From CAISDH01 sp964398805 (GTDB taxonomy: Archaea > Micrarchaeota > Micrarchaeia > Micrarchaeales > Micrarchaeaceae): a stretch of DNA of 20,085 bases. Shown in pieces: positions 13,767 through 20,085 of the stretch. Where the stretch lies: positions 1 through 20,085 of the forward strand of contig CAYNNI010000017.1 of the NCBI GenBank assembly GCA_964398805.1, read 5' to 3'. The number at the start of each line of letters is the position of its first letter. The first letter of the stretch is position 1. The notes beneath the pieces were generated by a model, which searched no databases, was not told the origin of the DNA, and worked only from the letters and a program-made list of their open reading frames with translations. The position numbers and the translations under genes were made by a program.

Positions 13767-13770
13767 TAGC

Positions 13771-15393
13771 ATGGAGGAGCAGCACGCAGATGAGATTTTC
13801 AAGGAGTTCAGGGAGCACTCGATAGCGGAGTTCTTCAAGAAGAACAGGCAGATGCTGGGCTATGCCGGCAAAGTCCGCTCCATGACCACGATCGTGCACG
13901 AATACGTCACGAACAACCTTGACGCGTGCGAAGAGGCGGGGGTGCTTCCGGACATAGACGTCACCGTGACCCAGCTTGGGGAGGACAGATACCGCATAGG
14001 CGTCATGGACAACGGCCCGGGGATACCGAAGGGCTACGTCGGCAAGTCCCTCGCGATGATACTCGCCGGCACGAAATTCCACCGCTACGTGCAGCAGCGC
14101 GGGCAGCAGGGCATAGGGGCGAAGGGCTGCACCCTGTTCGCTCAGGTAACAACGGGCAAGCCCATACTCGTGAAGACGTCTACGGGACCGGGCAAGGCCT
14201 ATTCGTGCAATCTCGCCATCGACACGGCGCACAACAAGCCAGTAGTCAGCAACATGGCCGACATCGACGAGAATTTCCGCGGCCTGTTCGTAGAGGGCGA
14301 ATTCGCGGACATAAAGTACGAGAACAGCGACCGCGGCGTGTACGAGTACCTCAAAAGAACAGCGCTAGCGAACCCGCATGCGCAGATAAGGTTCACGGAT
14401 CCGGACGGCAAGGAGCACGTGTTCATGCGCGCGGTGCAGCACGTGCCCGAAAGGCCGAAGCCCGCGCAGCCCCACCCGCTTGGACTATCGATCAACGACC
14501 TCCTGGAGTTCGCGCATGCGAGCGGAAGCAACAGAATATCGTCATTCCTGGTTGACAGTTTTGCCAGGGTAACGTCGAACAAGGTGAACGAGCTGAGGGA
14601 GGCGGCTAGGGGCGTGGACTTCGCGAAGGACCCTCACACGCTCACTTGGCCCGATGCCGAGGAGCTCATCAAGGCCTTCAAGAGCGTCAAGTGGATAGCG
14701 CCCGACGCGAGCAACATCAAGACCATAGGCGAGGAGCAGATCGCGCTCGCGCTGAAGAACGTCCTCAGCCCGGAGTTCATGAACGTTGTTGAGAGAAAGC
14801 CGGCAGTGTTCAGGGGCGGCGTGCCGTTCATCGTCGAGGCCGCGGTCGCGTTCGGGGGCAACTCGGGGCGCAAGACGGACGGCGGGGTCGCAGGCAGCAT
14901 ACTGAGGTTCGCGAACCGGGTGCCGCTGCTCTTCGACAGCGGCGCGTGCGCGATCACGCTCGCGACGAAGGACATAGCCTGGAAGCGCTACGGCATCGAC
15001 ATGGACACGCAGCCTGTTAGCGTGTTCGTCAACCTCTCATCTGTTTACATTCCCTACTCCGGAGTCGGCAAGGAGGCGATCTCGCAGGAGGAGGAGATAA
15101 TGGAGGAGATAAAGCTCGCGATAATGGAAGCCGCAAGGGGCGTGCAGCACTACATGCACGGGAAGCAGCAGCTGAGCAGCGAGGCGGGAAAATACAAGAC
15201 CATAATGCGCTACGCCCGGCAGCTTTCCCAAGACCTCGGCGAGATAACAGGTGTCGGGCAGGAAAGGATAGAGAAGCGCATAAGCGAGCTTGTCCTGAAG
15301 CGCTATCCGAAGGTCATGCAGCAGTCCGGAAAGGAGGGGAATGGCGATGCTGCTGGCGCGGACCCCGAGGAGGGCGGGGAAGAGCCTAGCTGA
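13771..15393 (+). CDS. top6B: DNA topoisomerase VI subunit B
   Basis: 540 residues, full length. The GHKL ATPase domain has the N box VHEYVTNNLDAC (42-53, Glu44), the G1 box DNGPGIP (80-86) and the G2 region RGQQGIGAKGC (110-120). The transducer domain carries RFANRVPLLFDSGACAI, and the segment IPYSGVGKEAI contains the switch lysine. With subunit A it forms an A2B2 type IIB topoisomerase that relaxes and decatenates DNA using ATP. Subunit A is not adjacent, unlike in many archaea. The G2 loop GIGAKGC differs from the more usual GIGISAA of Top6B. The last 8 nt overlap the end of the convergent 785-aa gene. Confidence 0.95.
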   Translation: MEEQHADEIFKEFREHSIAEFFKKNRQMLGYAGKVRSMTTIVHEYVTNNLDACEEAGVLPDIDVTVTQLGEDRYRIGVMDNGPGIPKGYVGKSLAMILAGTKFHRYVQQRGQQGIGAKGCTLFAQVTTGKPILVKTSTGPGKAYSCNLAIDTAHNKPVVSNMADIDENFRGLFVEGEFADIKYENSDRGVYEYLKRTALANPHAQIRFTDPDGKEHVFMRAVQHVPERPKPAQPHPLGLSINDLLEFAHASGSNRISSFLVDSFARVTSNKVNELREAARGVDFAKDPHTLTWPDAEELIKAFKSVKWIAPDASNIKTIGEEQIALALKNVLSPEFMNVVERKPAVFRGGVPFIVEAAVAFGGNSGRKTDGGVAGSILRFANRVPLLFDSGACAITLATKDIAWKRYGIDMDTQPVSVFVNLSSVYIPYSGVGKEAISQEEEIMEEIKLAIMEAARGVQHYMHGKQQLSSEAGKYKTIMRYARQLSQDLGEITGVGQERIEKRISELVLKRYPKVMQQSGKEGNGDAAGADPEEGGEEPS

Positions 15394-17743
15394 GTATGTC
15401 GACCGGGCTGTCCGCGTCCACGAGCCGCACCATGTCTGCGGAGAGGTATGCCCTCAGCTCCTCGGCCTCGGCGCCCGCGGACTGGTAGAGCCTGCTCCGG
15501 AACTCTTCCAGCTTGTACGCGTTCAGGAAAACAAGGTATGTCTTCGAGCCGGCGAATATCGGTACGTCCCTGAATTTGCTGGTCTTGGAGTATATGACCA
15601 GGTACTTGCGCTCGCCGCGGAGGGTGGCGACTATGTCCGCGGTGCTGCTCGTGTCCAGCTCGGTGAACACGTACGCGTGCGTCACCAGGAATAGCCTGAG
15701 CTTCTTGAATGTTGCGAGGTAGTCGATGTCGTGGTTGCTCAGCTGCTCCCACTCCTTCGGCGCGTACATGCCATCGGACTGCACGACGTAGCCGTTCACC
15801 GACAGCCGGTTAAGCAGCGATTCTATGTTTGAGTAGGTCAGGCCGACAGGCATGTTGTTGTAGCGTATGTTGCTGGTTATGGCTATGCGCAGCTCCGAAA
15901 GCGACAGCGGCATGTAGCGCCAGTGGTACGACATGTTCAGCTTGTCGAAGACCGCAAGCACGTCCTTCGGCTTCAGCTCTATCGTGGTCCTCTGCGGTGC
16001 GGGAAGCGACGGCACGTCTATGTAGAACTCGTCGCGGTTGGGTGCGCGCACCAGCACGACCATCATGAGCGCGACAGCGGCCACGACCGCGAGCTCTATG
16101 TACTGCTTGTTTATCGTTATGGCGGTGGGCGCGTTGTAGGTGCTGTAGTGCATTGTCAGGCCCAGAAGGCTGACCGTGAAGTCGATGTTGCCCTGCTGCG
16201 CCGGCGTGCCCGCGGGCAGCGAGTAAACTATCGTGCCGTTGGAGGTCACGCCGCGGCTCGGATAGGCGCCGTTGATGCTTATGGTGTAGTTTATCCCGGA
16301 GATCGGCTGGCCGTTGGATACGACCGAGAACCTGAAAGCGCCGAGGGCGAAGTCTGAGTCAACGAGGGACACCTCCACCGGCGAGACGTTGAAGGCGGAG
16401 GCCGCGTACTGCACGTTCGTGAAGCTCTGCAGCACGGCGATGTAGCTGCCGGGGCCGAGGCCGAAGTTTATGTACTTGATGAATGTGAAGTTGCCGGTCG
16501 CGTTGGTGAACGGCAGCGGTATGCTCCCGACGTTGAGCATGTTGGTGGTGTAAATGGATATGTGCGGCTGTATGCTTATCGGCACCGAGCTGCGCGTGAA
16601 CACGACCATAGTCACCGGCACCGTGGCCCCGGGGATTATCTGCGGCGGGATCGACATGGAGCCGTTGAGGCTGAGGCTTGGCGCGAAGTATACGTAGCTG
16701 TAGACTGTGTTGGAGCTGTTGATTGCCGGGCTCACGGCCTTGAGCGCGACTCTTGCGGTGCCGTTGTTAAGCTGCGCCAGCAGGCGCGGAGTGAGCGGGC
16801 TGGGGGAGAGCATGATGCCGAGCGAGCCGGCGCGCGTCCCGGCGGTGTAGTTCATCAGGGCAGCGCCCTGCGAGTACCTTTCGAGCCAGAACAGCTGCTG
16901 GACCGCGAAGGCCACGTCATGCCCGACATCGCTCGGGGAGCTCCACGAGTTCGGCGTGTTCGGGAACACGATGATGGAGCCGTTTCCGACGTGCTCGTAG
17001 CTCATCGGGCCGTACATAGTCCCGCCAGAAAGCGAGAACGTGCTGCGGTTGAAGTAGTAACCGGTGGTCGTGTTCGAGGACGGGCCCGACACCGAAAGGA
17101 AGCCCAGCTCTGTGAGGTTGGTGGGCACGACGATGGAGCCCGGGAGCAGCATGTGGGAGAAGTCCTGGCCCGCGTAGATTATGCTGACCCCGTGGTTGAG
17201 CAGGGACTGCACGAGCGTCGTGTTGGAGGTGCCCTGCTTGCTGAAGAACGCCCCGGGAAGCAGGCCGTTCAGCACGACCAGCAGCGTGTTCGGCTGCAGG
17301 GTGCTGACGTTGACGATGTCCACGTGCCTGAGCTCGCTCTCGTTGCCAACGATGCCGTAGCGCACCAGGTTGGCGGCTATCGCCGCGTCTATGGCGTCGC
17401 TGGCCCCGCAGTTGAAGCACTCGTTGTTTATGTTGAGGACGTACACGCTCCGCGGGATCGCAGAGCGGTATATCGATGCGCTTGCGCTCAGCTGCGAGAC
17501 GTTCAGGGCGTTGAACGAGACCAGGACATAGGGCGAGACGTTGCTATTGCTGCGGTAGAGCAGGTCCTGCGTCGCTATGCTTGCCGAGATGCTCGGTATG
17601 GGCGGCTTGGAGGGCGTGTAGTTGGCAGGTCCTGCGGTGGCGGAGAGCGCATAGCGCACATACAGCACGGCCGCCATCACCGCAAGCGCTATTGCGATGA
17701 TCATGACCAGCATCGGCGTGCCTAGCGCCTTTCTGTCGAGCAT
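15386..17743 (-). CDS. large glycosylated surface protein with a cytoplasmic winged-helix-like domain
   Basis: 785 residues; function unknown. TM helix 1 spans about 10-28 and TM helix 2 about 548-566. The segment between them carries about 18 NxS/NxT sequons and a CFNC pair (109-112), so it is probably outside and glycosylated. Its N-terminal part (about 95-215: strand-helix runs such as TLLVVLNGLLP and LLNHGVSIIYAGQDF) resembles a flavodoxin/GATase-like fold. The middle is beta-rich. Inside, residues 611-665 (LSLSELRIAITSN, SNIESLLNRLSVNGYVVQ) look like a winged helix. An alpha/beta tail follows (675-785). This suggests a transmembrane sensor-regulator or an anchored surface protein. It is last in a three-gene operon; its ATG overlaps the upstream stop. 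Confidence 0.75.
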   Translation of the reverse strand: MLDRKALGTPMLVMIIAIALAVMAAVLYVRYALSATAGPANYTPSKPPIPSISASIATQDLLYRSNSNVSPYVLVSFNALNVSQLSASASIYRSAIPRSVYVLNINNECFNCGASDAIDAAIAANLVRYGIVGNESELRHVDIVNVSTLQPNTLLVVLNGLLPGAFFSKQGTSNTTLVQSLLNHGVSIIYAGQDFSHMLLPGSIVVPTNLTELGFLSVSGPSSNTTTGYYFNRSTFSLSGGTMYGPMSYEHVGNGSIIVFPNTPNSWSSPSDVGHDVAFAVQQLFWLERYSQGAALMNYTAGTRAGSLGIMLSPSPLTPRLLAQLNNGTARVALKAVSPAINSSNTVYSYVYFAPSLSLNGSMSIPPQIIPGATVPVTMVVFTRSSVPISIQPHISIYTTNMLNVGSIPLPFTNATGNFTFIKYINFGLGPGSYIAVLQSFTNVQYAASAFNVSPVEVSLVDSDFALGAFRFSVVSNGQPISGINYTISINGAYPSRGVTSNGTIVYSLPAGTPAQQGNIDFTVSLLGLTMHYSTYNAPTAITINKQYIELAVVAAVALMMVVLVRAPNRDEFYIDVPSLPAPQRTTIELKPKDVLAVFDKLNMSYHWRYMPLSLSELRIAITSNIRYNNMPVGLTYSNIESLLNRLSVNGYVVQSDGMYAPKEWEQLSNHDIDYLATFKKLRLFLVTHAYVFTELDTSSTADIVATLRGERKYLVIYSKTSKFRDVPIFAGSKTYLVFLNAYKLEEFRSRLYQSAGAEAEELRAYLSADMVRLVDADSPVDILS

Positions 17744-17907
17744 TAGCCCACTTTTTGCATCCCGGGAGAGGACTGCGCCTGCTTCTTGCCAGCGAATATG
17801 CGCTCCATCAGCTTCGTCACCAGGTTCTCGTTGCCCTCAGGGCGCTTGAGCACGACGCACACGCGAATGTTCTTCACGCGTTTGCTTATCACGACCGAGT
17901 ATCTCAC
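17743..17907 (-). CDS. 54-residue basic protein of unknown function
   Basis: A small frame from GTG 17907 to TAA 17745-17743, with the TAA overlapping the next ATG (TAATG). It begins 4 nt after the upstream gene's stop. The product starts RYSVVISKRVKNIRVCVVLKR and continues with EGNENLVTKLMERIFAGKKQ, so it has a short beta-like N-terminal half and a helical, Lys-rich second half. There is no membrane helix and one cysteine. Tight packing between two real genes on the same strand and good codon use support it. No family is recognised; it may be a partner of the flanking proteins. Confidence 0.6.
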   Translation of the reverse strand: MRYSVVISKRVKNIRVCVVLKRPEGNENLVTKLMERIFAGKKQAQSSPGMQKVG

Positions 17908-17911
17908 GGGC

Positions 17912-18640
17912 TCAGCCCTTTACCTCGATGTAGCCCAGCGCGACCATCTTGTCCAGCATCTGCTCGGCCCTTGTCGGGATTATCTTGTAATTGCTTGCGA
18001 ACTCGTTTATGTCTATGGAGTTGCTGTGCGACTCTATCCAGTCGTCTATCATAGCCATGAGCGACGAGTCGGAGTAGGTCTCGAGCTCCTTGAGCCTGCC
18101 CTGGAGGCGCTTGTTCTCGTCGCTGAGCTGCGAGGCCTGCACCGCGAGGTTCTTGTTCGACGCGGTGAGCTCTATGTTCAGCCTCTTGATCTCGCGGTGC
18201 TCGTTGAATAGGGAGTCGTAGCTGTTGAAGAGCGCGCTGTAGTTCTGCGAGAGCGAGTCCAGGACCTCGCCTATTGAAGAGTCGACATGCTGGAAGAGCT
18301 CGCGGTCGTCCGCGTCATAGAGGTCGGCTATCAGAGATAGCACGCTGAGAAGGCCCTTTATCACAGACAGCCTGCGCATCTTCGGGCTGGAGTCCGGTGC
18401 GATGGTGTAGTCCAGGCGCAGCCTCTCCCTGCCCAGCGTCATTAGAACGAAAAGGAAAGGCCTCTTCTGTATGTCGCGGCTCTCAACCCGGAGCAGCGAG
18501 ACGCCGTCGGGCGCGGACTTTATCGAGAACAGCTGCAGCGAGGACAGCCTGCCGGAGATGTCGTCAAAGCTGCCGAGAAGCCTCACCTTCACCTCAAGCG
18601 AGTCTGTCTTCGGCTCTATAGGCGCAGCATCCCCGGGCAC
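17912..18640 (-). CDS. coiled-coil protein with a C-terminal winged helix, operon leader
   Basis: 242 residues from GTG 18640, about 19 nt after the predicted RNA start. The N-terminal globular part (about 15-110) has beta strands (LEVKVRLLGSFDD, VSLLRVESRD, RLRLDYTIA). A long coiled coil covers about 138-190 (FNEHREIKRLNIELTASN). A C-terminal winged-helix-like unit spans 193-242 (SIDINEFASNYKIIPTRA, EQMLDKMVALGYIEVKG). It shares the coiled-coil plus winged-helix plan with the 173-aa protein at 12548-13069 but in a different sequence. It is the first gene of the operon with the 54-aa and 785-aa proteins, so it may be a cytoplasmic partner of the membrane protein. No named family is recognised. 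Confidence 0.7.
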   Translation of the reverse strand: MPGDAAPIEPKTDSLEVKVRLLGSFDDISGRLSSLQLFSIKSAPDGVSLLRVESRDIQKRPFLFVLMTLGRERLRLDYTIAPDSSPKMRRLSVIKGLLSVLSLIADLYDADDRELFQHVDSSIGEVLDSLSQNYSALFNSYDSLFNEHREIKRLNIELTASNKNLAVQASQLSDENKRLQGRLKELETYSDSSLMAMIDDWIESHSNSIDINEFASNYKIIPTRAEQMLDKMVALGYIEVKG

Positions 18641-18680
18641 AGTACCACAGCTCCACAGCTAGCGTTCTATCTCAAAAGCA

Positions 18681-18690
18681 CTATAAAAAT
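18681..18690 (-). promoter_or_regulatory. TATA box of the three-gene operon
   Basis: On minus, ATTTTTATAG is centred near 18685, predicting a start near 18659 and a leader of about 19 nt before GTG 18640. Confidence 0.55.
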
Positions 18691-18707
18691 GTTTGCCTGT
18701 GACGGCT

Positions 18708-19076
18708 TTATAGACGGACGACACGCAATAGGGCACAGGTTCTTAGGGAGCGAGCCGCGCCAAGCGCGTCGAGTCTTCTGATAAAACTCTTTCCAAGAGT
18801 TTTGCGTGCGCCCAGCGTCGAGGCTGCTCGCATTTCAGGTGCTTCGCGAACTCTGTTTCCGTAATCCCAGACCGCGCCTTGCATGCTCTTGTAATATCCC
18901 TCCATGACCGGCAGCAGCCGCCTTGAGATGCCCGCGGAGGACGGTCGCATAGTCGAATGCAGCCGCTGATGCTGCTCCAAGTCCAGGATGCTCTTGAGCC
19001 CGACCTTCCTGACTATACTGGCGGATTTTTCACCATTGCAAGCATTCAAGAACGTGCAATCTTCAAGCATTCGCAT
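18708..19076 (-). CDS. doubtful 122-residue open frame
   Basis: An open frame overlapping the end of the TraB-family gene by 31 nt in another frame. The middle part (SSAGISRRLLPVMEGYYKSMQ, then WDYGNRVREAPEMRAA) has codon use fairly like the real genes. The C-terminus (LRTCALLRVVRL) does not look like a natural protein end. No family is recognised. A perfect 9-bp hairpin with a following T run lies inside it (18783-18803), which argues that this could be a 3' untranslated region of the TraB transcript instead. If it is not a gene, 18641-19045 holds only the operon promoter and this hairpin. Confidence 0.3.
   Translation of the reverse strand: MRMLEDCTFLNACNGEKSASIVRKVGLKSILDLEQHQRLHSTMRPSSAGISRRLLPVMEGYYKSMQGAVWDYGNRVREAPEMRAASTLGARKTLGKSFIRRLDALGAARSLRTCALLRVVRL
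18783..18803 (-). terminator. perfect 9-bp hairpin with T-rich 3' arm
   Basis: AAAACTCTT, a 3-nt loop and AAGAGTTTT form a perfect inverted repeat. On minus the 3' arm ends in TTTTATC. It lies about 240 nt after the TraB-family stop and could end that transcript. It is also read through by the doubtful frame 18708-19076. Confidence 0.4.
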
Positions 19077-20008
19077 CTGCAGCTTCCGAACTCCGTCCTA
19101 AATCGCGCGCAGAGTTGCGCTCTTATTGCTGTTACGTGTCCGGCGCCAGCGACGGCCATTATCCTGTCATATTTTCTCAGGCGGGCTGCACAGGTTTCCA
19201 CCATCGTCCTGTTCCTGTGATCTTCCAAATACTTTAGCGGTCCGGTTATCCCGTACTTCGATTTGCGCACGACCAGATCGTACGGCGAACTCGAAAGCTC
19301 TTTGTCTAGCTCCTTCAGGACAAGCGCCAGCGGCTTGCCACCGAAATATTCCGCTGCTGTTTCCTCTATTGTGCTTTTGAGCGCGCCGAATATCGAGTCC
19401 GAGTATCGCTGCTCAAGCGCCTTTTCAAGTTTCTGTCTTGTCCTGCCGTAATCCCGCGACATGAACATCGACTGAAGCATCCAAGACAAAGCAAGGTCGT
19501 AGCAGTAGCCTATGGAGAGGTCCTTCTGGCTGTATCTGACCCCAGAGTAATTATACAGGAACGTCACCAGCAGCCCGGCATCAATCCCGTATTTCCGGAG
19601 AAATATGGAGACCCACTCTGCCTGGCAGGCATCCATGCCAGAGATATCGGACTTCTGCCTATCCGCGAACGAGACAAGCCATCCTATTTCAGTCCATTCC
19701 AATTTTGGCGCGGATGTATGCCATCGCAATTCGCCTGCGCGGGCGCCTTTCGGAACCTCAAGTAGCACCAGATCCGGCTTAAAATCAGTAGTGAGGCCGT
19801 CAAGGAACTTGATATACTCTTTCCCAACCGCCCTGTCGGCCTTTTTTATGTGTATTCCGGCAACGAATACCAGGCGCTTCCTGCCGATTCGGTATAAGGT
19901 CGTGCCGCTTACATGCTTTGAAAGTTCTGACTCCGTGCAATCAACATTTGCTCATAGACGTAAATCCTTAAACTTTCTCCCAATGGGGAACAAGAGGTAG
20001 ATTAGCAT
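19046..20008 (-). pseudogene. TraB/PrgY-family protein gene with in-frame UGA and no clean start
   Basis: The long frame shows TraB/PrgY/GumN-family landmarks. The N-terminal strand is RLVFVAGIHIKKAD, with the His of the usual GxxH, followed by PDLVLLEVPKG. The C-terminus is HRNRTMVETCAARL and YDRIMAVAGAGHV. Relatives are membrane-associated or metallopeptidase-like proteins with unclear roles. The conserved N-terminal strand lies upstream of the first usable start (GTG 19768). Going further up there is no ATG, GTG or TTG until UGA at 19954-19952. Above that, in the same frame, is ATG 20008 about 47 nt from a TATA box. Either a nonsense or frameshift lesion inactivated the gene, or a non-standard start is used. 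Base composition is more AT-rich than the rest of the window. Confidence 0.55.
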
Positions 20009-20051
20009 TGGCGCACCATACTCTTTCGCATCATCTTTCAGAGCATGAGCG

Positions 20052-20058
20052 TTTATAC
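20052..20058 (-). promoter_or_regulatory. TATA box of the TraB-family gene
   Basis: On minus, GTATAAA is centred near 20055, predicting a start near 20029. This leads into the segment with ATG 20008 and the in-frame UGA. Confidence 0.45.
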
Positions 20059-20085
20059 CTTTCTTCTAATCAATCGCAAATAACT

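Noticed and set aside
16562..17725. 387-aa plus-strand frame
   Set aside because: Arg/Val/His-rich shadow opposite the 785-aa gene.
19952..19954. UGA as selenocysteine or recoded codon
   Set aside because: UGA is used as a normal stop in neighbouring genes, no SECIS-like hairpin was noticed, and the residue position is not a conserved catalytic one.
1..20085. CRISPR arrays, insertion sequences and rRNA genes
   Set aside because: No regularly spaced repeats, transposase-like frames with end repeats, or rRNA segments were seen.

Overview
The window looks archaeal. It encodes topoisomerase VI subunit B, an archaeal Dim2/Pno1-type KH protein, archease, an archaeosortase and a polyprenyl synthase. 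Promoters have TATA boxes about 26 nt before short or absent leaders, and there is a C/D box guide RNA and a tRNA with a bulge-helix-bulge intron. Genes are packed tightly, with 4-8 nt overlaps, and use AGG/AGA arginine codons often. Small one-gene-at-a-time modules, coiled-coil/winged-helix proteins and a class II lysyl-tRNA synthetase would fit a DPANN lineage such as Micrarchaeota. That placement is my inference from style, not from a phylogenetic marker.

Layout. 1-210: tail of an unknown protein. 257-340: tRNA-Cys(GCA) with a 13-nt T-loop intron. 412-1128: a promoter, a cobalamin-riboswitch aptamer and an ECF-type S-component-like membrane protein, overlapping a GT-C-like glycosyltransferase (1125-2747). 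2751-4118 (minus): a radical SAM protein behind a four-cysteine mini-protein. 4140-7768: a lipid/quinone block, with a polyprenyl synthase on the plus strand facing a minus-strand operon (archease, MenA/UbiA-type prenyltransferase, CPBP protease, UbiE methyltransferase). 7783-10372 (plus): a C/D box sRNA, a domain-extended archaeosortase, and a NUDIX-family 4 UDG fusion. 10426-12452: an HD-domain protein facing class II LysRS. 12524-15393: a coiled-coil/winged-helix protein diverging from KH-topVIB. 15386-18640 (minus): a three-gene operon of a coiled-coil/winged-helix protein, a 54-aa protein and a 785-aa glycosylated transmembrane protein with a possible cytoplasmic winged helix. 18708-20085: a less orderly stretch with a TraB-family gene that lacks a usable start and has an in-frame UGA.

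How it fits together. The prenyl synthase, MenA-like and UbiE-like genes together suggest assembly of a prenylated quinone. The archaeosortase, GT-C protein and 785-aa sequon-rich protein point to cell-surface maturation and glycosylation. Archease, the intron-bearing tRNA, the C/D guide, LysRS and the KH protein belong to RNA processing and translation. The most unusual items are the apparent B12 riboswitch in an archaeal setting, the T-loop tRNA intron with a complete minimal splice motif, the NUDIX-UDG fusion lacking two Fe-S cysteines, the guide RNA hidden in a 115-bp gap, and the unknown three-gene membrane/winged-helix operon.
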